DNA of 64,000 nucleotides from assembly GCA_913757435.1 (NCBI GenBank), contig CAJYDM010000002.1, positions 558,001 to 622,000 of the forward strand. Direction: 5' to 3'. The position numbers were made by a program, and so were the translations under genes. Source of the DNA: Syntrophomonas sp. DTU019 (GTDB taxonomy: Bacteria; Bacillota; Syntrophomonadia; Syntrophomonadales; Syntrophomonadaceae). Below the pieces are notes generated by a model. That model worked only from the letters and a program-made list of their open reading frames with translations, searched no databases and was not told where the DNA came from. Of the stretch, positions 31,559 through 39,832 are shown piece after piece. Numbering within the stretch: the stretch's first letter is position 1; the number at the start of each line of letters is the position of its first letter.

Positions 31559-32572
31559 ATGAGCGACATCGTGATTTTGTTATTCAGTCTGGGCATCATA
31601 CTGGCTGGAGCAGAGGTTTTTGTCAATGGGGTGGAATGGCTGGGACATAAACTCAACCTTTCTGAAGGTGCGGTAGGCAGTGTATTGGCTGCTGTTGGCA
31701 CCGCTTTGCCGGAAACCATCATTCCCATCATCGCCATCTTTTTCGGCAATGGCAATGGAACCGGACACGAAATCGGCATTGGCGCTATCCTGGGAGCTCC
31801 TCTCATGCTGTCCACCCTAGCCATGTTTGTTACTGGAGCAGCGGTGGTAGTATTTAAAGGTCGACGCGTCCACAGACTGCAGGTGCGCGCTGATTGTACC
31901 AGTATGTCGCGGGACTTGAGTTTTTTCTTGGCGGTGTTCCTGCTGGCTTTGGGCTGCGGATTGTTACCAGACAGTTTGAGATTCGTCAAGGTAGTGGTGG
32001 CTTTGCTGATGGTAGGGGCATACGTCTGGTATGTGGTGACCATGGTTACACAGGAGCGGGATATAGAGTCCGACCACCAATTGCCGGACTGCTATTTTGC
32101 CAAAAAGCAATGCCCCCCTTCCCTGGCGATGGTGCTCCTTCAGGTGCTATTTGCCCTGGGACTGATAGTGTTAGGGGCCAATATGTTCGTGAATGCAATA
32201 ACTGAATTGGCCTTGCTTTACGCGGTTCCGGCCTTTGTGCTCGCCATCATTATAGCCCCCATAGCCACGGAATTGCCGGAGAAATTCAACAGTATTATAT
32301 GGATTTCCAGGGAGAAAGACACCCTGGCCCTGGGCAATATCACCGGGGCAATGGTTTTTCAGGGCTCAGTCATACCAGCCTTGGGAATAATCATGACTGA
32401 ATGGAGACTCACTGGAGGAGCTTTCTTGTCAGGAATTCTGGCTATTATGTCTTCGTCCTTCCTGCTCTGGCAACTTCGCCGTAACGCTTATATAAGTGGT
32501 AGTTCTCTGTTATTATGCGGATTGTTTTATGTGCTCTTTATTGCTGCCGTTTTTCAAGGCTGGATCCATTAA
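31559..32572 (+). CDS. Sodium/calcium exchanger family membrane protein
   Basis: 337-aa member of the CaCA (Ca2+/cation antiporter) superfamily with about ten hydrophobic segments. Two inverted alpha repeats are visible: VGTALPETIIPIIAI with GAILGAP in the first half and IAPIATELPEKFNSIIW with GNITGAMVFQG in the second. Ions cannot be assigned from sequence. ATG 31559 follows AGAAGGAG; an in-frame TTG at 31529, 9 bp after GGAGGAGG, would add ten residues, so there may be two starts. Confidence 0.87.
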   Translation: MSDIVILLFSLGIILAGAEVFVNGVEWLGHKLNLSEGAVGSVLAAVGTALPETIIPIIAIFFGNGNGTGHEIGIGAILGAPLMLSTLAMFVTGAAVVVFKGRRVHRLQVRADCTSMSRDLSFFLAVFLLALGCGLLPDSLRFVKVVVALLMVGAYVWYVVTMVTQERDIESDHQLPDCYFAKKQCPPSLAMVLLQVLFALGLIVLGANMFVNAITELALLYAVPAFVLAIIIAPIATELPEKFNSIIWISREKDTLALGNITGAMVFQGSVIPALGIIMTEWRLTGGAFLSGILAIMSSSFLLWQLRRNAYISGSSLLLCGLFYVLFIAAVFQGWIH

Positions 32573-32587
32573 AGGGGGATTATTAGA

Positions 32588-33046
32588 ATGGATATTGAAG
32601 CGCGTTTACTTGCTGCAGGCATAGTCCTGCCCGAAATCAGCCCCCCTCTGGCGGCATATGTACCTGCCGCCCGAAGCGGCAACCTGTTATTTATATCCGG
32701 GCAGCTACCGCTCAAAGAGGGGAGCTTGGCCTATCAAGGCAAAGTGGGACAGGAACTCAATTTGGAGGAAGGCCAGTCAGCCTGTCGGCTGGCCACTATA
32801 AACTGCCTGGCAGTGCTGAAAAAATACATCGCCGATTGGGGGCAGTTTGTCAAGGTAGTCAAGTTAACCGGCTACATAAACTGTGAGCCCGATTTTACTG
32901 CTCAGCCCCAGGTATTAAACGGGGCCTCACAGTTGCTGGAGAGTATATTCGGCTTCCAGGGCCGACACGCCCGGGCTGCGGTTGGAGTCAATGCCCTTCC
33001 TATGGGAGCGCCCTGTGAGGTGGAGATGGTGGTCGAAATTCGCTAA
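32588..33046 (+). CDS. RidA-family (YjgF/YER057c) protein
   Basis: 152 aa. RidA proteins hydrolyse reactive enamine/imine intermediates. Family segments: AARSGNLLFISGQLPLKEG, QSACRLATINCLAVLKKYI and the closing GAPCEVEMVVEIR. The catalytic Arg of canonical RidA (in R-x-A/V-V) has a counterpart in HARAAVGVNALP. RBS AAAGGGGGAT. Possibly co-transcribed with the antiporter (15-bp gap) and the YlbF gene. Confidence 0.88.
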   Translation: MDIEARLLAAGIVLPEISPPLAAYVPAARSGNLLFISGQLPLKEGSLAYQGKVGQELNLEEGQSACRLATINCLAVLKKYIADWGQFVKVVKLTGYINCEPDFTAQPQVLNGASQLLESIFGFQGRHARAAVGVNALPMGAPCEVEMVVEIR

Positions 33047-33102
33047 TGGAGGCTGGGCAGTGGTCAGACTGCCCAATAATAATTAATCAGGAAGTGATTT
33101 TA

Positions 33103-33447
33103 GTGGTAAGCAATCCTTATGATAAAGCCCATGAACTGGCCCGATCGATACAGGAGAGCCAGGTTTTTCAGCGTTACCTGGCCGCCCAGCGGGTGGTGGA
33201 TCAAAACCCCGACCACAAAGACAAAATACTGCGGATGCGCGGCAAGCAGATGGAACTGAATCGTGCCCAAATCCTGGGTCAAGGACTCCCGCCTGATATA
33301 ATGAGCGAACTATCCCAACAATTGGCAGAAATGCGGCAATATCCGGAAATGAATGAATTTTTGGAAGCGGAGACCCATTTTTTTAATTTATTCCAGGATA
33401 TTCAGAATATAATACAGAAGGCTCTGGATGGGGAATTGAAAGGGTAA
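33103..33447 (+). CDS. YlbF/YmcA-family regulator
   Basis: 114 aa, mostly helical: NPYDKAHELARSIQESQVFQ, PDHKDKILRMRGKQMELN and FLEAETHFFNLFQDIQNII. In Bacillus, YlbF, YmcA and YaaT form a complex (RNase Y-linked) that promotes sporulation, competence and biofilm. Start taken at GTG 33103 behind CAGGAAGTGA, giving NPYDKAHELA as in homologues; ATG 33046, overlapping the RidA stop, is in frame but adds 19 atypical residues. Followed by a terminator. Confidence 0.82.
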   Translation: MVSNPYDKAHELARSIQESQVFQRYLAAQRVVDQNPDHKDKILRMRGKQMELNRAQILGQGLPPDIMSELSQQLAEMRQYPEMNEFLEAETHFFNLFQDIQNIIQKALDGELKG

Positions 33448-33475
33448 AGTCCAGATAAAATGATGAAGCCATTTT

Positions 33476-33507
33476 AAAAGGTGGGGTTTGTTGACCCTGC
33501 CTTTTTA
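33476..33507 (+). terminator. Rho-independent terminator after the ylbF-like gene
   Basis: AAAAGGTGGGG pairs with CCCTGCCTTTT with two G-U pairs, followed by TTTTT. Confidence 0.85.
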
Positions 33508-33544
33508 TGAGAAGCTTTCCAGTAGCCTTATACTGGTCTTAGGT

Positions 33545-33570
33545 ATACAATATTATTCTGAATATGGTAT
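33545..33570. promoter_or_regulatory. Imperfect dyad upstream of the nuoEFG-like operon
   Basis: ATACAATATT (33545-33554) and AATATGGTAT (33561-33570) are inverted with 9 of 10 positions matching and a 6-bp centre. TTATAC, 17 bp, TATTAT lies across it, so the dyad could be an operator on the operon promoter. No known regulator motif (for example Rex) is matched. Confidence 0.35.
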
Positions 33571-33665
33571 TTACAAACCGGGTCAAATGGTTTCACAATT
33601 AACCCAGCTTATGCTTCTTATCAGGCATTAAACCAGGGGTTTTTTGTTTTAAGGGGGTTAAAGAA

Positions 33666-34211
33666 GTGACATGTGGATGCAACCTTCCAAAACGCTTGGA
33701 GGCGGCTTTAGATTGCGAAGTCGATCTCGACCTTATCAGGGGTGTTCTGCAACACCACCATGACCAGGCCGGAAGCCTTATAACGGTTTTACAGGAGACA
33801 CAGGCTGTATATGGGTATCTCCCTATGAGGGCTTTACTGCTTATTGCTCAGGAAATGAAGTTAAAGCCATCCAAAGTATACGGTGCTGCCACCTTTTATA
33901 CCCAATTCCGTCTCAAGCCGGTGGGCAAACACCTCATATTGTTGTGCCAGGGAACCGCTTGCCATGTCAATGGAGCGGACCGGATCGCCACTGCCTTGTG
34001 TGAGGAACTGAAGATCGATATCGGAGAAACCACAGCGGATGGCTTTTTTACCCTAAATACGGCTGCCTGCCTGGGATGCTGCAGCCTGGCTCCGGTGATG
34101 ATGATCGACGGGCAGGCTTATGGACCGCTGACAGCTGATAAAGCCCGGGCCGTGATCAAGAGGATTTACAGCAGCGAACGGGCGGTAGACGGGGAAGGTG
34201 AAACGGCATGA
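33666..34211 (+). CDS. NuoE-like [2Fe-2S] subunit of an NAD(H)-dependent oxidoreductase
   Basis: 181 aa, GTG start. Thioredoxin-like ferredoxin of the 24-kDa Complex I family (also HydC/HndA). Cluster ligands: CQGTACHVNG and CLGCCSLAP. The helical N-terminal half has QETQAVYGYLPMRALLLIAQ and SKVYGAATFYTQF. It passes electrons with the NuoF-like subunit. An extra cysteine pair, CGC, sits at the very N-terminus. Overlaps the NuoF gene by ATGA. Confidence 0.92.
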   Translation: MTCGCNLPKRLEAALDCEVDLDLIRGVLQHHHDQAGSLITVLQETQAVYGYLPMRALLLIAQEMKLKPSKVYGAATFYTQFRLKPVGKHLILLCQGTACHVNGADRIATALCEELKIDIGETTADGFFTLNTAACLGCCSLAPVMMIDGQAYGPLTADKARAVIKRIYSSERAVDGEGETA

Positions 34212-35968
34212 GAGTGAGAGTCGGATTGGGCAGTTGCGGCATTGCCGCCGGAGCCCTGGAGGTATGGGATGCTCTGCATGATCTGGCAGCAGCACCCGGG
34301 CTGCATATAGAGGCACAACGAACCGGTTGTAACGGAAGGTGCTATCAGGAACCTCTGGTAGATATCGTTGAGGAGGATGGTTCGATCCATTCCTATGGCA
34401 GAGTCAGCCCGCAGAGACTACAAGAGATAGTAGAGGCCCATCAAAGCGGGGCTGGTCCCTTGAATGCTTACCTTACCAGCACTCAGGACCAGGGCGATGA
34501 ATTCTTAGGCCGCCAGATCAGGGTGGCCTTGCGTAATTGTGGCCGTATTGACCCGGAGTCACTAGAGGATTATCGCCTGGTGGGTGGATATGAGGCCTTG
34601 CAGCAAACGCTCGCCATGTCTTCCGACGAGGTGATTGCCGAGATCAAAACCTCTGGATTGAGGGGGCGCGGCGGAGCCGGTTTTCCCACCTGGTTTAAAT
34701 GGCAGGATACCAGAAATCAACCGGCATCAACCAAATATGTGGTGTGCAATGCCGACGAAGGTGATCCTGGAGCATTCATGGACCGCAGCCTGCTGGAAGG
34801 TGATCCCCATTCGGTATTGGAAGGCATGGCCATAGCAGGTTATGCTATTGGGGCTAAGGAAGGCATCATCTACTGCCGGGCCGAATACCCTCTGGCCATA
34901 AAACGGCTCTCCATAGCAATTCAAGCTGCCCGTGAAGCCGGTCTGTTGGGAGATGGTATTTTAAACAGCAGCTTCAGTTTTGATATCCGCATTAAGCAGG
35001 GAGCGGGTGCTTTCGTCTGCGGCGAAGAGACTGCCTTGATAGCTTCTCTGGAAGGGGAGCGGGGCATGCCCCGGCTCAAACCGCCCTATCCGTCAGTCAA
35101 TGGTTTATGGGGTAAACCCACCAATATAAATAATGTTGAAACCTTTGCCAATGTTCCCTGGATCATAGCTAATGGCGGAGCCGCTTTTGCGTCCATGGGC
35201 ACCACCGACAGCAAAGGTACCAAGGTGTTCGCCCTGGCCGGCAAAGTGAACCGGGGCGGATTAGTAGAGGTTCCTATGGGGATCACTCTACGGGAGGTCA
35301 TATATGATATTGGTGGAGGGATCAGAAATGGCAAACGCTTTAAGGCCGTGCAGCAAGGCGGACCGGCTGGAGGGTGTATTCCTGAAGCCCATTTGGATAC
35401 TCCCATCGACTATCAGCAAATCACCAGCCTGGGAGCCATCATGGGGTCGGGGGGAATGATAGTAGTCGATGAAGATGCTTGCATGGTGGACATGGCCCGC
35501 TATTTCCTGGATTTCACCCAGAAAGAATCCTGTGGCCAATGTGTGCAATGCCGCATCGGCACCCGCCGCATGCTGGATATAATCGAGCGCATCTGCGAGG
35601 GGCAAGGCCAGCCGGATGATATCGAACTGCTGCAAGAACTAGCTCAGCAAATCAGTGAGACCTCTTTGTGCGGTCTCGGGCAGGGAGCACCGAACCCGGT
35701 TTTGACTACCTTGAGGTATTTCCGTGAGGAATATGAGGCCCATATACACGACAAGAAGTGTCCGGCTAAACAATGCAAAGCCCTTATTCAATATAGCATC
35801 GATGTCGACAAATGCACGGGTTGCACCATATGTGCCAGGAAATGTCCGGTACAGTGCATCCGCGGTGACAAGCGTGAGGTGCACTACATTGAGCAAGAAA
35901 AGTGTACCAAATGCGGCACCTGTTTGGAGGTCTGCCCCACCCGTTTCTCGGCAGTAAGGGTCGACTAA
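34208..35968 (+). CDS. NuoF-like FMN/NAD-binding subunit with C-terminal ferredoxin domain
   Basis: 586 aa. Layout: N-terminal thioredoxin-like domain (residues 1-110, Cys at GSCG and GCNGRC, fewer ligands than canonical); FMN site GLRGRGGAGFPTWFKW; NAD site CNADEGDPGAFMDR; SLBB; a [4Fe-4S] site SCGQCVQCRIGTRRM with SLCGLGQ; and a C-terminal 2x[4Fe-4S] ferredoxin (CTGCTICARKCPVQC and CTKCGTCLEVCP). This is the HydB/HndC/FdhB architecture found in electron-bifurcating hydrogenases and formate dehydrogenases. RBS and overlap show coupling with the NuoE gene. Confidence 0.93.
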   Translation: MRVRVGLGSCGIAAGALEVWDALHDLAAAPGLHIEAQRTGCNGRCYQEPLVDIVEEDGSIHSYGRVSPQRLQEIVEAHQSGAGPLNAYLTSTQDQGDEFLGRQIRVALRNCGRIDPESLEDYRLVGGYEALQQTLAMSSDEVIAEIKTSGLRGRGGAGFPTWFKWQDTRNQPASTKYVVCNADEGDPGAFMDRSLLEGDPHSVLEGMAIAGYAIGAKEGIIYCRAEYPLAIKRLSIAIQAAREAGLLGDGILNSSFSFDIRIKQGAGAFVCGEETALIASLEGERGMPRLKPPYPSVNGLWGKPTNINNVETFANVPWIIANGGAAFASMGTTDSKGTKVFALAGKVNRGGLVEVPMGITLREVIYDIGGGIRNGKRFKAVQQGGPAGGCIPEAHLDTPIDYQQITSLGAIMGSGGMIVVDEDACMVDMARYFLDFTQKESCGQCVQCRIGTRRMLDIIERICEGQGQPDDIELLQELAQQISETSLCGLGQGAPNPVLTTLRYFREEYEAHIHDKKCPAKQCKALIQYSIDVDKCTGCTICARKCPVQCIRGDKREVHYIEQEKCTKCGTCLEVCPTRFSAVRVD

Positions 35969-35981
35969 GGAGGAGTCCGGC

Positions 35982-38900
35982 ATGATAGAGATAAATGGAA
36001 TACAGATCCCCATCCAGCCAGGCTGCACCATATTGCAAATGGCAGTCCGGCACGGCATTGAGATCCCCACCCTTTGTCACCATGAAAGGGTCAAAACTTG
36101 GGGAGCCTGTGGATTATGCGTGGTCGAAGTGGAAGGCAGGGAAAACCTGGTCCGGGCTTGTGCCACTCAGGCGGTTGCGGGTATGAGAATAACCACCGAT
36201 AACGAGCGGGTCCGCCAGTCAAGAAAAGTAACCTTAGAGCTGATCATGTCCGACCATCACGGGGATTGCCGGCCTCCCTGTTCCAGGGCCTGTCCGGCAG
36301 ATACGGACTGCCAGGGTTATGTGGGGCTGATTGCCAATAATCGTTATGAAGAAGCGGTAAGACTGCTAAAAGACAGTTATCCCTTGCCGTTCAGCATAGG
36401 GATGGTTTGCCCCCACCCCTGCGAAAAAGCCTGCCGTCGTCAGATGGTTGAGGAGCCGATTGCCATTGCTGATCTCAAAGCCTTTGTAGCCTATCAGGAT
36501 CTGCATCGGCTGACTTCCTACCAGCCCAATGTGGAGCCCCCCAGTGGCCAGCGGGTTGCAGTGGTAGGTTCCGGGCCGGCTGGCCTTACCGCCGCCTATT
36601 TCCTGGTCCGGTCCGGGCATGAGGTGACCATATATGAAGCCATGCCACAGGCCGGGGGGATGCTTCGTTACGGTATTCCGGAATACCGGCTGCCCAAGGC
36701 CTTATTAGATAAAGAGATAGATCTGATCACAGCCCTGGGAGTGCGGATAATAACCGATACCAGGGTGCCGGAAGATATTGGCCTGGATTATTTACAGGCC
36801 CATAATGACGCCGTTTTCTTGGGTATTGGGGCCTGGCGTTCCTCCCGCCTGGGATGTCGGGGAGACGACCACCCCGACGTTTTGGGAGGTATCGACTTCC
36901 TCCGCCAGGTGGCAATGCATCAACCGGTAAGCATGGGTTCGAGAGTGGCTGTGGTAGGCGGGGGCAACACTGCCATGGATGCCGCCCGTACTGCGGTTCG
37001 CCTGGGAGCCAGCCAGGTGGTGGTTCTCTACCGCCGTACCCGTGCGGAAATGCCGGCCGAAGACATTGAGATCGCAGAAGCTCAGGAAGAAGGAGTGGTC
37101 TTTAGGTTTTTGGCGGCTCCGGAGGAGATTATCAGCCAGGGTAAAAAATTAGTCGGCGTAACAGTCAAGAAAATGCAACTCGGTGAGCCAGATGCCTCAG
37201 GGCGGCGCAGCCCAGTACCAACCGGGGAAAGCGAATTTATCGCAGTAGACACCATCATAGCCGCTATTGGGCAGCAGGTGGAAGCCAGGGGTTTCGGGGC
37301 TGTAAGCTTAAGCCGCTGGGGCAGCCTGGAAGTGAATGAGAATACTCTGCAGACCTCACTGGCCGGGGTTTTTGCCGGAGGTGATGCCGTGACCGGGCCA
37401 GGAATTGCTATTGAGGCGGTAGCCCAGGGGCAGAGAGCGGCGCGTTCAATTGACAGCTATCTTAAAGGCCTGCAATCGATAACGGCTTCAACATACTTGA
37501 GTGAGACGGAAGTTCAAGCTTCCGATTTTGAGGGGTGCAGTGTCCAGAACCGGCAGCGCCCGCGCCATGCAGAGCCCGGGGAACGCCGCAGTGATTTTCG
37601 GCAGGTCAAGCAGGTTTTCACTGTTGATCAGGCCCGGGCCGAAGCCAGCCGTTGCCTGGAATGTGGCTGCCTCGATTATTATCAATGCAATTTAATTGCT
37701 CATGCCCGGGAATACCGGGTGCAGCCGCAGCGGTGGCAGGGTCAGGCTAGAAAGCTCATGCCCACAGAAGAGCATCCCTTCATGTTCAGGGATATGAATA
37801 AATGTATTTTATGCGGGCTGTGTGTGAGGATGTGTGACGAAGTCATAGGCGCTGCTGCATTGGGACTGGTGAAGCGCGGCTTTGATACCGTGGTCGAGCC
37901 GGAGATGGGTCTGGCTTTGAGCCAGACATCCTGCATCAACTGCGGGCAATGCGTTGCGGTGTGTCCCACCGGTGCCCTGGTGGAACGGGAGTTGTCAGGC
38001 AAAAATGTTCCGCTGCAGTTGAAAGAGAGCGTGACTACCTGCTCCTTTTGTGGCATGGGCTGCCAGCAGCGGGTCGAAAGCTATGCAGGTCTGACTGCCA
38101 AGGTCCTGCCGGTCCGGGATGGCTTGTTGTGTTCGCGGGGGCGTTTTGCCTGGAAGGAGAACCAGAACGAAAGAATAACCCATCCATGGATTAAGGAGAG
38201 CGGGCAATGGCGACAGGCTGATTGGGAAGAGGCTCTGGATGCAGTCTCAGCCGCCAGCTCAACAGTCAGTAACGACGTGTACACCCCAGCAGGTGTTTTT
38301 ATGAGCCCTGCCTATACCGTTGAAGAGGCTAGGGCGGGTGCCAATATAGCTCACGGTTTGAAAGCCCGATATCTGAGCAGCTTCACCCGCAATGCCGGAG
38401 AAGGGCTGCAACCAGTTCTGGGGGATATCCTATGCAGCAACAAGCTGAATGAACTGGAACAGGCCGACCTGATTCTGATGTTGGGATCTTTCCGGTATAA
38501 TCAGGTTGCAGCCATCAGAGCCCGTCAGGCTGCCCAAAAGGGAGCCCGTTTGATAATAATCAGCCCGGAGGACAGCATCGCCGATGATTATGCCTTCCTA
38601 AAAATATGCCCGGAGGAAAACAGTATCGATCTGTTGCTGCAAATACTGGCTGTATCAGTAGCAAAGCAGCCAACCGCCCCGGATCATCCCTGGGAGGGAT
38701 GGGGTGAGCTGGCCCCACGGACAGCAGGCCAGAGCATTGGAGACACAGCAGCCCAAATAGCTGAACTGTATACTGAAGCCTCACGGGCCTTGATCCTGAT
38801 CGACGGTTTTACCAGCAGCGTTGCTGCAGTTCAGGTTTTGGCCAATCTGGCAGTGGTGAGCGGTCATATCGGATCGGCAGCCAATGGCATTATCGTGATT

Positions 38901-39467
38901 TCCCCCGGAGGCAATGCGATCGGGGTATGGCAGGCCGGTTTTAAACAGCCTTACCAGGAAGTGCGGGATGCACTCCATAAGGGCGACCTGAAGACCATAT
39001 TTATATGCGGTGAAGATCCAGTGGGATGCGGCCTGGTTTCGGCTGAAACCCTGCGCCGGGCTGAACGCCTGGTAGTGATGGCCTCGTACTGGAACGACAC
39101 TGCCAGGCTGGCGGATGTAGTCCTGCCGAGTGCACTGCCCATGGAGACTGATGGCACTTATGTCAGTGCTGATGGAAGCTTGCACCGTGTACAGGCTGCA
39201 AATATTCCACCGTCGGGCCATGATAATATAGCTATTTTCGAGGCCATCCTGGGCCGCATGGAGTTGCGCCCCGAATCGAGCATGAAGGCTCTACCCGATC
39301 AGAAATTGTCCATAGCGGTGCAGTATGATGGGGAATTCGCTCAGCAGGACAGCGATGCCCACCGTTCGCTGCCGGTTCTTGAAAAGATTTTTGTGGCCCC
39401 GGAATCTGGCGATCCTGCCTGGCACAGATTTAACCAGACCATGTTAAAACACGGTCTGATGGACTGA
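35982..39467 (+). CDS. NuoG-like iron-sulfur protein with inserted NfnB/GltD-type flavoprotein module
   Basis: 1161 aa, third gene of the NuoE-F-G-like operon, RBS AAGGAGGAG. Domains in order: [2Fe-2S] ferredoxin (Cys32, 43, 46, 60); Fer4_20/GltD-type Cys-rich domain (about 85-190: PPCSRACPADTDC, MVCPHPCEKACRR); FAD/NAD(P) disulfide-reductase-type domain (about 190-490: VAVVGSGPAGLTAAYF, VAVVGGGNTAMDAARTA); 2x[4Fe-4S] (CILCGLCVRMCDEV, CINCGQCVAVCP); then a molybdopterin-oxidoreductase-like domain opening CSFCGMGCQQ. The Sec/Cys Mo-ligand region of formate dehydrogenase is replaced by SSFTRNAGEG, and no C-terminal dinucleotide-binding domain is seen. So it is probably not itself a formate dehydrogenase. 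The flavin module suggests NADPH or ferredoxin/NAD bifurcation; this is inference. Confidence 0.85.
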   Translation: MIEINGIQIPIQPGCTILQMAVRHGIEIPTLCHHERVKTWGACGLCVVEVEGRENLVRACATQAVAGMRITTDNERVRQSRKVTLELIMSDHHGDCRPPCSRACPADTDCQGYVGLIANNRYEEAVRLLKDSYPLPFSIGMVCPHPCEKACRRQMVEEPIAIADLKAFVAYQDLHRLTSYQPNVEPPSGQRVAVVGSGPAGLTAAYFLVRSGHEVTIYEAMPQAGGMLRYGIPEYRLPKALLDKEIDLITALGVRIITDTRVPEDIGLDYLQAHNDAVFLGIGAWRSSRLGCRGDDHPDVLGGIDFLRQVAMHQPVSMGSRVAVVGGGNTAMDAARTAVRLGASQVVVLYRRTRAEMPAEDIEIAEAQEEGVVFRFLAAPEEIISQGKKLVGVTVKKMQLGEPDASGRRSPVPTGESEFIAVDTIIAAIGQQVEARGFGAVSLSRWGSLEVNENTLQTSLAGVFAGGDAVTGPGIAIEAVAQGQRAARSIDSYLKGLQSITASTYLSETEVQASDFEGCSVQNRQRPRHAEPGERRSDFRQVKQVFTVDQARAEASRCLECGCLDYYQCNLIAHAREYRVQPQRWQGQARKLMPTEEHPFMFRDMNKCILCGLCVRMCDEVIGAAALGLVKRGFDTVVEPEMGLALSQTSCINCGQCVAVCPTGALVERELSGKNVPLQLKESVTTCSFCGMGCQQRVESYAGLTAKVLPVRDGLLCSRGRFAWKENQNERITHPWIKESGQWRQADWEEALDAVSAASSTVSNDVYTPAGVFMSPAYTVEEARAGANIAHGLKARYLSSFTRNAGEGLQPVLGDILCSNKLNELEQADLILMLGSFRYNQVAAIRARQAAQKGARLIIISPEDSIADDYAFLKICPEENSIDLLLQILAVSVAKQPTAPDHPWEGWGELAPRTAGQSIGDTAAQIAELYTEASRALILIDGFTSSVAAVQVLANLAVVSGHIGSAANGIIVISPGGNAIGVWQAGFKQPYQEVRDALHKGDLKTIFICGEDPVGCGLVSAETLRRAERLVVMASYWNDTARLADVVLPSALPMETDGTYVSADGSLHRVQAANIPPSGHDNIAIFEAILGRMELRPESSMKALPDQKLSIAVQYDGEFAQQDSDAHRSLPVLEKIFVAPESGDPAWHRFNQTMLKHGLMD

Positions 39468-39832
39468 CAATTGTAATGCGTTACACTTTAAAACAGCAAT
39501 CATAAATACAATATGTCTGAAGGATAGCCGGTTTCCCAAAAGTGGCAGACGTTAAAGTGTAGTGCTCATTGTTCTTGAATCATTAGGGGCCTCTTTCTAT
39601 GGGGAATAATATACCAGCTTAGCCCCTTGATGCTACTGATGCTGTGTAATAGCAGCGTTGTTGCTGGTTTAAGATTGATACGGGATTTAGATCTTCGGGT
39701 TTATGGCGGAAAGTGTGTTATAATGACCTGGGCGAGTTATGGGGACGGCTCTTTTACCTAACTTGAGTCTTGATTTACCACCATGAACCGGCCCAATGAC
39801 TCGGTAAGACAGGTGAGGAGGATCAAGCAACT
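39468..39832. other. Intergenic region with inverted repeat, REP-like motif and prsA promoter
   Basis: 365 bp without a gene. TACACTTTAA (39482-39491) is perfectly inverted at 39552-39561 with a 60-bp gap; it looks like ends of a very small element. GGGGACGGCTCTTTT at 39741-39755 resembles the palindrome half at 1847. An extended -10, TGTTATAAT (39716-39724), probably starts prsA transcription; no clear -35. Confidence 0.5.

Noticed and set aside
33480-33665. Rex operator upstream of the redox operon
   Set aside because: Only a half-site-like TTTCACAATTAA is present, not the TTGTTAA/TTAACAA palindrome.
33666-39467. HydABC-type [FeFe] hydrogenase
   Set aside because: None of the H-cluster motifs (TSCCP, PCxxKK) occurs in the third subunit.
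36246-39467. Formate dehydrogenase catalytic subunit
   Set aside because: The Sec/Cys motif is absent, no TGA codon is read through, and the C-terminal cofactor domain is missing.
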